A stretch of 64,000 bases of DNA from BOG-908 sp963848205 (GTDB lineage Bacteria; Pseudomonadota; Alphaproteobacteria; Acetobacterales; Acetobacteraceae). Under the pieces are notes generated by a model, which worked only from the letters and a program-made list of their open reading frames with translations, had not been told where the DNA came from and did no database searches. Positions 16,137-24,525 of the stretch are shown here, piece by piece (the first letter of the stretch is position 1; the number at the start of each line of letters is the position of its first letter). The DNA lies in NCBI GenBank assembly GCA_963848205.1, contig CAWKCV010000003.1:992001-1056000 (forward strand), in the 5' to 3' direction. The translations under genes were made by a program, and so were the position numbers.

Positions 16137-17348
16137 CTAACCAGGGATGATCGTGCCATCGAGCGATTGCAGCGCCAGGATGCCGGGCAGCAGCTTGCCT
16201 TCCAGCCATTCCAGAAACGCACCGCCCGCCGTGGACACATAGCTGATCCGGTCAATCACCCCGGCTTGCCGCAAGGCTGCCACCGTATCGCCGCCACCGG
16301 CCACCGACCGTAGATGCCCAGCCTGCGTCGCCTCAGCCACTGCGTGGGCAAGCGCCATCGTCGCCGCATCGAACGGCGGCGTCTCGAACGCGCCGAGCGG
16401 GCCGTTCCACACCAGCGTCCGCAAACCCGGTAGCCTCGCCTTCAGCAGAGCGACGGTCTGCGGCCCCACATCGAGGATCATCGCGTCGGCGGGCACTTCA
16501 CCAATCGGCACCACACGCACGGGCGGGTTCTCGCGGAATTCGGTCGCCGTCACCGCATCCACCGGCAGCACGATCTCGCAGCCACGCGCGCTGGCCTGTG
16601 CCATGATGTCGCGCGCGGTCGCGTGCATGTCCGCCTCCTGCAGCGACCGGCCGACAGCGATGCCCTGCGCGGCCAGGAACGTGTTTGCCATGGCACCGCC
16701 GATGACCAGCACGTCAACCTTGCCCATCATGTTGCCGAGCAGAGCGAGCTTGGTGGAGACCTTCGAGCCGCCGACGATGGCGCCCACCGGGCGCTCGGGA
16801 TTGTCCAGCGCCGCGGTCAATGCCTCCAACTCGCGCTGCATCAGCCGGCCGGCATGCGAGGGCAGATGACGCGCGACACCCTCCGTGCTGGCGTGGGCGC
16901 GATGGGCGGCGGAGAACGCATCGTTGACGTAGATGTCGGCCAGCGATGCCAGCCGGCGCGCCATCTCCGGATCGTTCTCCTCCTCGCCGGCATGGAAGCG
17001 CGTGTTTTCCAGCACCAGCACCTGGCCGGGCTCCAGGCGCGCGACGGCATCCTCGGCCACCGGCCCCAGGCAATCGTCGGCGAAGAACACATCCAGCCCC
17101 AGCACGTCGCGCAGCGCCGCCGAAATCGGCCGCAGCGACATCGTCTCGACGCGCTGCCCGCCCGGCCGGTCGAAATGGCTGACCACGATCACCCGAGCGC
17201 CCGCTTCGGCCAGTTCGCGTATGGTCGGCGAGAGGCGCTCGATCCGGGTCAGGTCGCCTATTTTGCCGTCGCGCACGGGCACGTTCAGGTCGGCCCGCAG
17301 CAGCACGCGCTTGCCTTGGACATCTACGCCGTCGAGTGTTTTGAACAT
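16137..17348 (-). CDS. pgk: Phosphoglycerate kinase
   Basis: The 403-residue enzyme converts 1,3-bisphosphoglycerate and ADP to 3-phosphoglycerate and ATP in glycolysis. Diagnostic sequences are RADLNVPVRDG near residue 19, SHFDRPGG near 59 (substrate binding), GGSKVSTKLALL near 195, and GGGDTVAAL with STAGGAFLEWLEGK near 350-390 (nucleotide binding). The length equals that of bacterial Pgk. It is the third gene in a leftward set: transketolase-like, gap, pgk. A full copy of the palindromic element separates it from gap, which could terminate or process a common transcript. Confidence 0.97.
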   Translation of the reverse strand: MFKTLDGVDVQGKRVLLRADLNVPVRDGKIGDLTRIERLSPTIRELAEAGARVIVVSHFDRPGGQRVETMSLRPISAALRDVLGLDVFFADDCLGPVAEDAVARLEPGQVLVLENTRFHAGEEENDPEMARRLASLADIYVNDAFSAAHRAHASTEGVARHLPSHAGRLMQRELEALTAALDNPERPVGAIVGGSKVSTKLALLGNMMGKVDVLVIGGAMANTFLAAQGIAVGRSLQEADMHATARDIMAQASARGCEIVLPVDAVTATEFRENPPVRVVPIGEVPADAMILDVGPQTVALLKARLPGLRTLVWNGPLGAFETPPFDAATMALAHAVAEATQAGHLRSVAGGGDTVAALRQAGVIDRISYVSTAGGAFLEWLEGKLLPGILALQSLDGTIIPG

Positions 17349-17362
17349 TTGCTATCCCCTAA

Positions 17363-17490
17363 GCGAAGCAGCTCTTTTTTGAAAAAGGACCAAAAAACTT
17401 CTGTTCCGCTGTCGGAATGCTCGCGATGAGCACGCGACGCGGCGGAAAAAGCTTTCGCTTCTTTTCTTCAGAAAAGATGGCCTTCCTTTT
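17363..17490. repeat. Palindromic element, copy 5 (between gap and pgk)
   Basis: The left half-unit (17363-17404) is GTCC-like with an imperfect stem and the AAAAAACTTCTG box. The core starts CCGCTGTCGG and includes GAGCACGCGACG. The right half-unit (17445-17490) is of the CTTC type with arms TTCTTTTCT and AGAAAAGA. The element occupies the entire gap between the gap stop (17491) and the pgk upstream region. Confidence 0.85.
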
Positions 17491-18513
17491 CTAAGAACTC
17501 ATCGCTCCCCACCGCGCCGCCGTATCCGACATGCGCGACGAAAACCCCCACTCATTGTCGTACCAACCCGCCACGCGCACCAGCTTGCCGCCGGTAATCG
17601 AGGCGGTCTGCGTGGAGTCGAACGTGCAGGAGGCAGCAACACCGTTGAAGTCGGTGCTGACCAGCTTCTCTGTATTATAACCCATGATGTGGTGCATCGG
17701 CCCCGATGCGGCGGCCCGGAACGCGGCGTTGACCTCCTCGACGCTGGCCGGTGTGGCGAGGTTCGCGTCGAGCGAGACGAGCGAGACGTTCGGCGTCGGC
17801 ACGCGGATCGAGGTGCCGTCCAGCTTGCCGGCGAGGTCTGGCAGCACCAGGCCGAGCGCCTTGGCGGCTCCCGTGCTGGTCGGGATCATCGACATCGCGG
17901 CCGCGCGCGCGCGATGCAGGTCGCGGTGCAGAGTGTCGACCGTCTTCTGGTCGCCGGTGTAGCTGTGAATGGTCACCATGTAGCCGCGCTCGATGCCGAA
18001 CAACTCGTGCAGCACCTTGGCCATCGGCGCGAGGCAGTTCGTGGTGCAGCTCGCATTGCTCACCACCGTCATCGCGGACGTGAGCACGTCGTCGTTCACA
18101 CCGAACACCACGGTCGCGTCCACGCCGTCGGCCGGTGCCGAGACGAGCACGCGCTTGGCGCCGGCGGCGAGCAGGGCGGAGGCGGACTGCTTGTTGGTGA
18201 ACAGGCCGGTGCATTCCATCGCCACGTCAACACCCTGGTAGGGAACCTTGGACGGGTCGCGTTCGGCGGAGACGCGTATCGGCCCCCAGCTACGGCCCTG
18301 GTAGCGGATGGTAATGCTGTCGCCTTCGACGATGACCTCGCCCGGAAAGCGGCCATGCACGCTATCGTAACGGAACAGGTGCGCGTTGGCCTCGACGCTG
18401 CCGAGGTCGTTGATCGCGACGGGCTCGAGATCGGTGCGGCCGCTTTGCACCATGGCGCGCAGCACCAGGCGACCGATCCGGCCAAATCCATTGATTGCCA
18501 CAGTCACGGCCAT
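17491..18513 (-). CDS. gap: Glyceraldehyde-3-phosphate dehydrogenase, type I
   Basis: The 340-residue protein starts with the NAD-binding INGFGRIGRLVLRA, carries the catalytic Cys in SNASCTTNCLAP near residue 155, and ends with SDTAARW after WYDNEWGFSSRM. It catalyses phosphorylating oxidation of glyceraldehyde-3-phosphate. The length is standard for bacterial GAPDH. It lies between the transketolase-like gene and pgk in the same direction, an arrangement common in Rhodospirillales-type genomes where a functional tkt comes first. Confidence 0.97.
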   Translation of the reverse strand: MAVTVAINGFGRIGRLVLRAMVQSGRTDLEPVAINDLGSVEANAHLFRYDSVHGRFPGEVIVEGDSITIRYQGRSWGPIRVSAERDPSKVPYQGVDVAMECTGLFTNKQSASALLAAGAKRVLVSAPADGVDATVVFGVNDDVLTSAMTVVSNASCTTNCLAPMAKVLHELFGIERGYMVTIHSYTGDQKTVDTLHRDLHRARAAAMSMIPTSTGAAKALGLVLPDLAGKLDGTSIRVPTPNVSLVSLDANLATPASVEEVNAAFRAAASGPMHHIMGYNTEKLVSTDFNGVAASCTFDSTQTASITGGKLVRVAGWYDNEWGFSSRMSDTAARWGAMSS

Positions 18514-18608
18514 GCCGGCGTCTCTCCCTTGATTTTTTCACCAGCCGCTTGGGGCGGAAAGTGTTCGGCGCTCGTTTTGGGGAATGAAGGCGCGGCTGTC
18601 TATACCGA

Positions 18609-20300
18609 TCAGGCGGCCAATATGTGGCGCCGCACCGCACCCAGCGTGGCGCCGGGCAGGTCGGCGGACTGCAAGCTGGCCGAAACGAACAGGCCCGATG
18701 GCCCGAGCCAGCGCTCCCACCCCAATCCGCTGCCCCATTCCAGCCCGACCCGCGGCCCGTCGCCGAGCACGGCCGCACGCCACGGCATGTCCTGGCTCGC
18801 GAACAGCTCCCAGCACGGCAGCGAGGCGACGGCCACGCAGATCCCGGTGCGCAACAGTTCGCGCCGCAGGACGAGGGCCAGATGCAGTTCCGGCCCGCTC
18901 GCAATCAGCGTGGCCTGCCGCCGTCCCGGCGCTTCGGCGACCAGATAGCCGCCGCGGGCCGACCGCGTGCGGGATGGCCGTGCGGCGAGCAGTTCCACCG
19001 CTGTCTCGCTCACCAGAACCACGCTCGGCCCCTCGTCGCGCCGAATGGCCAATTCGAGGCATTCGAGCGCTTCGCCCGCATCGGCGGGGCGGAACACGTG
19101 CAGGTTGGGCAAGGCCCGCAAGGCGGCGCGCTGCCCGGCTTGTGCCGCGCCGGACGACGGCTCGACGAGTATCTGCACCAGACGCGTGCCTTGGCAGGCC
19201 GCCAGCCGCAGCGCTGGCAGCACCGCGTCCAATCCGTCCAGCCGGTTGGCCCGCATTGGCACCAGCCCGCCATGCAACGCCAGGCCGCAGCCCACCGCAC
19301 CCACCCCGGCTGCCAGGCGGGCCGCATGATCTGCCTTGTTGGACGGATCACCGAAGCCCGCGAGTGAGGACCACCCCGCATCGCCGGGCAGGATGGTCAG
19401 GTCCGGCAGGCCGGCGAGCAGTCCCGGCAATGCCAGCCGCAGCACCTCCTCCGTCGAGCCGGCGGTGTTGCCGGCACGCAGCAATGGTCCGGGATCGGAC
19501 AACCTCGTGTGCCAGCGCGGCGGCAGGCGGTGCGCGATAGCCAGGCCGAACTCGGTGCGCGCGGCATGGCGCGCGGCCCTGCGCAGCCAGGCGCGGCGTG
19601 CCCCGGCCAGCCGCCTCCCTGCCGCCGCCCAGGCGGACGACGCCGCGACATGCCCATCGGCGGCTGAGCCAGGCTCGCCGACACAGGCGATCAGCGTCGG
19701 TTTCAGCGATCGCATGGCCGACGACAGGGCCGACCACAAAGCGGCTTCGTCACCCAAATCGGCGTGGCGGACCAGCCAGCCGTTGCCCGTGAAGCCTCCA
19801 ACGCCCGGCGCGTTCCGTGCGGAGACGCTGGCCAGCACGGTCAGCCGGCCTAGCCGCCACGTGCCCGCCAGCCAGGCCGCTTCCTGGACCGGCCCGGTTG
19901 CCAGGTCCGCGCCGTCGCACAGCACCCAGGTCCGGTGATCGACAAGCGAGCGGCCGAAACGCCCGGCCAGGATGCGCTCGGCCAGCGCGAAGCCCGCGCC
20001 GGCGCCGATGGCGGTTGCAAGCTCGGCCACCATGCCGTCCGCCTGGCCGAACCGGCTGGCCCATGCACGCCCCAGGCTGGCGAGGGCGGGGTCGACGACG
20101 ACGCGGTCCCGATCGGCCCAACGTGGATCGGCACCGTCGAAGCGCAGCGCGCGGCCGATCAGCAGGGCAGCGGCCAGGCAAAGCGGCGCGCAGGCCGGCT
20201 CGCTGGCGGCGCGCAGATCGGCATGCATGGCGGAAATGGCCGAGCCGGCATCGGCGTCATCGGTTGCGGAGCATGGGGAGGTCTGCGACGTTCCGGCCAT
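18609..20300 (-). CDS. Degenerate transketolase-like protein (probable pseudoenzyme)
   Basis: The 563-residue frame aligns with transketolase over its length: DPRWADRDRVVV near residue 45, the ALHGGLVPMRANRL segment near 335 and a C-terminal transketolase domain. Key residues are altered. The thiamine-diphosphate and Mg motif GDG is replaced by C128-D-G-A-D, the NGHGS histidine segment reads DPALAS, and the catalytic Glu (E. coli Glu411) aligns with Ala330. The protein is also about 100 residues shorter. It occupies the tkt position before gap-pgk, so it probably descends from tkt but should lack transketolase activity. The uninterrupted frame argues for a retained function. An AAGGCGG Shine-Dalgarno supports ATG 20300; 20228 is an alternative. 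Confidence 0.75.
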   Translation of the reverse strand: MAGTSQTSPCSATDDADAGSAISAMHADLRAASEPACAPLCLAAALLIGRALRFDGADPRWADRDRVVVDPALASLGRAWASRFGQADGMVAELATAIGAGAGFALAERILAGRFGRSLVDHRTWVLCDGADLATGPVQEAAWLAGTWRLGRLTVLASVSARNAPGVGGFTGNGWLVRHADLGDEAALWSALSSAMRSLKPTLIACVGEPGSAADGHVAASSAWAAAGRRLAGARRAWLRRAARHAARTEFGLAIAHRLPPRWHTRLSDPGPLLRAGNTAGSTEEVLRLALPGLLAGLPDLTILPGDAGWSSLAGFGDPSNKADHAARLAAGVGAVGCGLALHGGLVPMRANRLDGLDAVLPALRLAACQGTRLVQILVEPSSGAAQAGQRAALRALPNLHVFRPADAGEALECLELAIRRDEGPSVVLVSETAVELLAARPSRTRSARGGYLVAEAPGRRQATLIASGPELHLALVLRRELLRTGICVAVASLPCWELFASQDMPWRAAVLGDGPRVGLEWGSGLGWERWLGPSGLFVSASLQSADLPGATLGAVRRHILAA

Positions 20301-20730
20301 GTCAATCCGCCTTGCCGCCGCCGCTTTGTGCCTTGCCGTGACTGGCTGCCATTTGGTCGACCAGCGTGATTTCGATGCGAGCGCCGGCCGCAAGCCGGTG
20401 CCCAGGCCGGGCAAACCGGGGCCGCCGCCCACGCCTTCGCTGGTCACCATCCGTTATACCACGCCCGAGCCGCAATATCGCGAGGCGGTGGCCTCGCTGG
20501 TGGAACGCGCGCTGGCGCGAAAGCGCGACGTGCTGTTCACGGTCACGACCCTCGTGCCCCTCGGCGGCGACCCGGCCGTGCAAGCCGATCAGGCCGCTGC
20601 CGCCGCCAGCTCCGGCCGGGAAGTGGCCCAAGCCATCGTCGATGACGGCGCCGAACCCGGCCAGGTAGAGCAAACCGTCCGCATAGACACGTCGGTCGCG
20701 GTCAAAGAAATCCACATAGACGTGCACTAA
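20299..20730 (+). CDS. Small lipoprotein of unknown function
   Basis: The 143-residue protein starts MSIRLAAAALCLAVTGC, a lipoprotein signal with lipobox VTGC. The mature part contains a proline-rich linker (PRPGKPGPPPTPS), then a mixed alpha/beta domain ending in VRIDTSVAVKEIHIDVH. I do not recognise the family; some relatives of secretion or pilus-associated lipoproteins have a similar layout. Its ATG overlaps the start codon of the divergent transketolase-like gene by 2 bp, so its promoter and ribosome-binding site must lie inside that gene; GGGGAGG occurs about 18 bp upstream. It converges with the DsbA-like gene. Confidence 0.7.
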   Translation: MSIRLAAAALCLAVTGCHLVDQRDFDASAGRKPVPRPGKPGPPPTPSLVTIRYTTPEPQYREAVASLVERALARKRDVLFTVTTLVPLGGDPAVQADQAAAAASSGREVAQAIVDDGAEPGQVEQTVRIDTSVAVKEIHIDVH

Positions 20731-20734
20731 AACA

Positions 20735-20779
20735 GCAAAAGTTTTTTTGGTCCTCGTTGTCGAAAAAGGACTGCTTGCC
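20735..20779. repeat. Palindromic element, copy 6 (right half-unit)
   Basis: It consists of the CAAAAGTTTTTTTGG box and hairpin arms GTCC and GGAC with a partly changed stem middle (TCGTTGTCGA). It fills the short gap between the convergent lipoprotein and DsbA-like genes and may act as their shared terminator. Confidence 0.75.
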
Positions 20780-21525
20780 TACCCCTTTGCCCGAGCCTTG
20801 GCCACCGCCGCCGCCAGCGAATCCTCATCCACCGCCCCAGGTATCTCGGTCTGCCCGACAAACCAGATCGGCGTGCCCTCGACTTTCATCTCCTTGGCCA
20901 ACTGCAAATTGGCCTCGATGCGCGCGGTCACGGCAGGGCTGTTCATGTCGGACACCAGCTTGTCGGCATCCAGGCCGAGCCCGTGAGCGGTGTCGCGGAT
21001 CATCGCGTCGGTCGGCTGGGCGGGATTGCGCATCAGCGCCTGCTGCATCTTCTCGTAGCCGCCCTGGCGCTGGGCGGCGAGAATGGCGCGCGTCTCGAGC
21101 ACGCTGGCGGGCCCGAGAACCGGGATGTCCTTATAGACCAGCCGCAGCTTAGGGTCGTTCTTCAATAGCGAGGCGATGGCCGGCAGCATGCGCCGGCAAT
21201 AGGGGCAGCGGGGGTCGTAGAACTCGACCAGGGTGATGTCGCCTTGCGGGTTGCCGACCACGGGGTCGCCGAAGGTGCCGGTCAGCGCCTGCTGGTGGGC
21301 GGCCAGGCGGGCGTGCGCGTCTGCGGTTTCGCGAATCTGGTCCTCGGCCTGGAGGGCGACCACAGCATCGCGCAGGATCGACGGATCGGTTTTGAGCGCC
21401 GAGCGCACGATATCGACGATCTGCTGCTTCTGCTCCGCCGTGAACGCGGGCGCCGGATCGGCGGCCTGCGCGCGCGGGACGGCGGTCGTCAGCAGCAGAA
21501 AGCCAAGCAAAAGCGCGCGCCGCAT
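20779..21525 (-). CDS. DsbA/Com1-family periplasmic thiol-disulfide protein
   Basis: The 248-residue protein has a signal peptide (MRRALLLGFLLLTTAVPRAQA), an N-terminal helical extension (about 30-90) and a thioredoxin-fold domain with the CPYC active site near residue 110 in FYDPRCPYCRRMLP, and the cis-Pro segment VEGTPIWFVG near 218. This layout matches the Com1/ScsC-like branch of DsbA proteins, where the N-terminal helix mediates oligomerisation. It should act as a periplasmic disulfide oxidase or isomerase; the DsbB gene is 8 kb away. Confidence 0.9.
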   Translation of the reverse strand: MRRALLLGFLLLTTAVPRAQAADPAPAFTAEQKQQIVDIVRSALKTDPSILRDAVVALQAEDQIRETADAHARLAAHQQALTGTFGDPVVGNPQGDITLVEFYDPRCPYCRRMLPAIASLLKNDPKLRLVYKDIPVLGPASVLETRAILAAQRQGGYEKMQQALMRNPAQPTDAMIRDTAHGLGLDADKLVSDMNSPAVTARIEANLQLAKEMKVEGTPIWFVGQTEIPGAVDEDSLAAAVAKARAKG

Positions 21526-21609
21526 AGAAATGCCTCAATATTGTTGAGCAGGCCTTTATCATCGCAAAGGTTCGCTGACGAGCCACGCCGGTTTCACCAT
21601 CCCCACAAG

Positions 21610-21652
21610 CAAAAGTTTTTTGGTCCTTTTTTCCCAAAAAAGGACTGCCTGC
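21610..21652. repeat. Palindromic element, copy 7 (right half-unit)
   Basis: A CAAAAGTTTTTTGG box is followed by a perfect 10-bp hairpin, arms GTCCTTTTTT and AAAAAAGGAC with loop CCC. It lies in the divergent gap between the DsbA-like gene and the gamma-glutamyltransferase-like gene, 60 bp before the latter's start, and is not placed after a stop codon. Confidence 0.85.
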
Positions 21653-21713
21653 TGCAAGCGGTTGCCCAACCGAAGCGTTCCGTCTATCCCCACCACCCTT
21701 TGGAGTAGCTCGT

Positions 21714-23177
21714 TTGATGGCGCCGTTGGATGAGCAATTGAACGGTCGCCTGCGCAGAGGCCTCGCGCTGACGCTGGCCGTCTGCCTGACGGCTGCAGGC
21801 TGCGATACGATCGGCTCCACCGTGCATTCAGTGCGCAAAACGGTGCTGGGCGGTCCGCTCGACCCGGGCGAGCATCTGAAGGGGTTCATCGGCGGCGTGG
21901 CGGCCGACGAGCCGCTGGCTGCCCTGGCCGCGCGAGAAGTGCTGGCTACCGGCGGCAATGCAGCCGATGCGGCGGTCACGCTCGGCGCGATGCTGACGGT
22001 CGCCCTGCCCTCGCGCGCCAGCCTTGGCGGCGGTGGCGCGTGCGTCGCCTACAGCCCGGGTGCGGCTTCGCCCGGCCGCGGCGTGCCCGAAGCGGTGCTG
22101 TTCGTGCCGCGTGCGCCGCGCACCAATGCCGGCGACAGGCCCGCCGGCGTGCCGATGATGGCGCGCGGCCTATATCTGCTGAGCGCGCGCTACGGCTCGC
22201 GGCCATTCGGCAAGCTGCTGGGCCCGGCGATCTCGGCGGCGAACAACGGCTTTACGATCTCGCGCGCCCTCTCGCTCGACCTCGCGCAAGTGCGTGCGCC
22301 GCTGCTGGCCGATGCCGCTGCCGCTGACGTGTTCGCACCCGGCGGCCAGGCGCTGGGCGAGGGAGATCGCGTGGTGCAGACCGATCTGGCGACAACGCTG
22401 GCGAACCTCGCCACCACCGGCGTGGGCGACCTGTACCAGGGCTTGCTGGCTCAAAGGTTCGCCGAGGCCAGCGCCCAAGCCGGCGGCCCGGTCGCAGCAG
22501 GCGACCTGCGTGCGGCAACCGCCTCGCTGGCCAATCCGATCGTCGTCAAATCGGGTGCCGATCAGGTTGCCTTCCTGCCGCCGCCGGCCGATGGCGGCCT
22601 GGGCGCGGCGGCCGCATACCTGAACTATGTCGCCCACGATGCGGTCAGCCAGGAGATGGTCGATTTGTCGGTCGGCACCGTCGCCAGTTGGCGCGCCGGC
22701 GCTGCGGGCCGCGATCCGCTCGCCTTGCTGCAGGCGCCCAGCGCGTCCGGGACGCTGCCTGCCCTGCCCGCTTCGACCAGCTTTACCGTGGTGGACCGCA
22801 ACGGTGGCGCGGTCGCCTGCGCGATGACGATGGAAAACCTGTTCGGCACCGGGCGTATCGCGCCGGGAACCGGCATTCTGCTGGGCGCCTCACCCGCGGT
22901 GAAGCCGTCGGCCCTGCTGACGGCCGGCATTGCCTGGAACAGCGGGCGGAACGCTTTTCGCGCGGCGGCCGCGAGCTCCGGGCAGAATGGCGCCGCGGTG
23001 GCGGGCGCCATCGCCATGGGCCAGGCGATCGTGGGCGATCTGCCGCCGCGCGTGCCGGTGCCCGATCCTGGGCGGGAGAATGCGATCGGGTGCACGCAGT
23101 ATGTGCCGGGGAACGCGGGGAGCTGCCGGTTTTATTCGGATTTGCGTAATTCTGGGTTGGCGGCTGGTGGGAGTTAG
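21714..23177 (+). CDS. Gamma-glutamyltransferase-like lipoprotein with altered active site
   Basis: The 487-residue protein has a lipoprotein signal (LTLAVCLTAAGC) followed by a gamma-glutamyltransferase fold: VLATGGNAADAAVTLGAML near residue 75 and the putative processing site at S354-T-S-F-T-V-V-D near residue 354. In classical GGT the nucleophile is the first Thr of TTHYSVVD, so Thr has become Ser and the following His is Ser. The GSPGG segment of the donor site reads ASSGQNG and the LSS motif is missing. The protein is about 100 residues shorter than E. coli GGT. It may be a divergent amidohydrolase or a non-processing homologue anchored in the envelope. Confidence 0.78.
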   Translation: MMAPLDEQLNGRLRRGLALTLAVCLTAAGCDTIGSTVHSVRKTVLGGPLDPGEHLKGFIGGVAADEPLAALAAREVLATGGNAADAAVTLGAMLTVALPSRASLGGGGACVAYSPGAASPGRGVPEAVLFVPRAPRTNAGDRPAGVPMMARGLYLLSARYGSRPFGKLLGPAISAANNGFTISRALSLDLAQVRAPLLADAAAADVFAPGGQALGEGDRVVQTDLATTLANLATTGVGDLYQGLLAQRFAEASAQAGGPVAAGDLRAATASLANPIVVKSGADQVAFLPPPADGGLGAAAAYLNYVAHDAVSQEMVDLSVGTVASWRAGAAGRDPLALLQAPSASGTLPALPASTSFTVVDRNGGAVACAMTMENLFGTGRIAPGTGILLGASPAVKPSALLTAGIAWNSGRNAFRAAAASSGQNGAAVAGAIAMGQAIVGDLPPRVPVPDPGRENAIGCTQYVPGNAGSCRFYSDLRNSGLAAGGS

Positions 23178-23180
23178 GGG

Positions 23181-23226
23181 AAGAAGGAAACAGTCCTTTT
23201 TTGAAAAAGAGGGCCAAGAAAACTTT
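23181..23226. repeat. Palindromic element, copy 8 (left half-unit)
   Basis: It follows the gamma-glutamyltransferase-like stop codon by 3 bp. The sequence has the outer AAGGAAACA, arms GTCCTTTTTT and AAAAAGAGGGC with mismatches, and an AAAACTTTG box. The aminotransferase ATG begins right after it, so the element supplies the whole spacer. Confidence 0.7.
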
Positions 23227-23228
23227 GC

Positions 23229-24395
23229 ATGCAGGCCATCGGCTTGAAGGTTGGGCAGGCCTCGCTGATCCCGGCGTTTCGGGTAATGGATGTGGTGGCG
23301 GCGGCTAATCGCAAGCAGGCAGCCCAGGCGGCGGACGTGCCGCGAGTCATTCATATGGAGGTCGGGCAGCCGGGGACCGGGGCGCCGGCCGGCGCGGTCG
23401 CGGCGGCCCAGTCAGCAATGCGATCGGGCCACGCGCTCGGCTATACGGAAGCGCTCGGGCTGGGGTCGCTGCGCGAGGCGATCGGCGTGCATATCCGCGA
23501 CTGGTATGGGCTCGACATTCCGCGCCAGCGCATCGCGGTCACCACCGGCGCGTCCGGCGCGTTCCCGCTGGCATTCCTGGCCGCCTTCGATCCCGGCGAC
23601 CGGATCGCCATGGCGGCACCCTTCTACCCGCCTTACCGGAACATCCTCACGGCACTCGGCATGCAGCCGGTGATCCTGCAGGCCAGCGCCGAACATCGGT
23701 TCCAGCCGACGCCCGAGCTGCTGGACCGGCTCGATCCGCCGCCGCAGGGGCTGATCGTCGCCAGCCCCTGCAATCCGGCCGGCACCATGCTGCATGCGGA
23801 CGAACTCGCCCGCCTGGCCGCCTGGTGCGCCGCGCGTGGCGTCCGAATGATCTCCGACGAGATCTATCACGGCCTCACCTATGGCCAGCCCGCCTGCACC
23901 GCGGCCGCAATTCCGGGCGCCATCGTCATCAACAGTTTCTCGAAATATTTTTCCATGACCGGCTGGCGGGTCGGCTGGATGGTGCTGCCGCCCGACCTTG
24001 TCCGGCCGGTGGAGTGCCTGGCGCAGAACCTGTTCATCAGTGCTCCGCACATCAGCCAGATCGCTGCCGAGGCCGCGTTGGATTGCCATGACGAGCTGCA
24101 GGCAAATCTGGCGCATTACCGGCGAGCCCGCGCGCTGCTTCTCGACGCCTTGCCGCAGGCCGGATTTGCCCGGCTGTCGCCCGCGGAAGGCGCTTTCTAT
24201 CTCTACGCCAACATATCCGACCGCACCGAAGACAGCGCCGCGTTCTGTGCGCGCATGCTCGACGAAACCGGTATCGCCGCCGCACCGGGACTGGATTTCG
24301 ATAGCGAGCGCGGCGCGCATTTCGTGCGGTTCAGCTACTGCGCGCCGGAAGCCGAACTCGCCGACGCGATGCAACGTCTGGCGCGCTTCAAATGA
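23229..24395 (+). CDS. PLP-dependent aminotransferase, class I/II
   Basis: This 388-residue fold-type I aminotransferase has the PLP lysine in SFSKYFSMTGWRVGW near residue 240, SPCNPAGTML near 175 and SDEIYHGLTYG near 213. The C-terminal Arg of FVRFSYC near 370 should bind the substrate carboxylate. It belongs to the aspartate/alanine-type branch; the exact amino acid substrate cannot be read from the sequence. The ATG at 23229 follows the palindromic element directly and no clear Shine-Dalgarno is present. Confidence 0.9.
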   Translation: MQAIGLKVGQASLIPAFRVMDVVAAANRKQAAQAADVPRVIHMEVGQPGTGAPAGAVAAAQSAMRSGHALGYTEALGLGSLREAIGVHIRDWYGLDIPRQRIAVTTGASGAFPLAFLAAFDPGDRIAMAAPFYPPYRNILTALGMQPVILQASAEHRFQPTPELLDRLDPPPQGLIVASPCNPAGTMLHADELARLAAWCAARGVRMISDEIYHGLTYGQPACTAAAIPGAIVINSFSKYFSMTGWRVGWMVLPPDLVRPVECLAQNLFISAPHISQIAAEAALDCHDELQANLAHYRRARALLLDALPQAGFARLSPAEGAFYLYANISDRTEDSAAFCARMLDETGIAAAPGLDFDSERGAHFVRFSYCAPEAELADAMQRLARFK

Positions 24396-24525
24396 TGGCA
24401 TGAATTCAGCTTCTGCCACACGGTTGGCGCAGTCCGACGTCTGCCACTCAGGTCGTGAAGTGTCGCGGATGTCGGCACTAACATTTCGGCAACGAAGTCA
24501 CGTTATCTGCAAGGCTCCACTTTCG

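Noticed and set aside
18609..20300. Frameshifted pseudogene of transketolase
   Set aside because: The frame is continuous with protein-like composition and a good ribosome-binding site; motif loss without frame damage suggests a pseudoenzyme instead.
23998..24525. Long N-terminal extension of the EAL protein reaching into the aminotransferase gene
   Set aside because: The extension is an out-of-frame translation of the aminotransferase and lacks domain features; the EAL protein starts at 24526.
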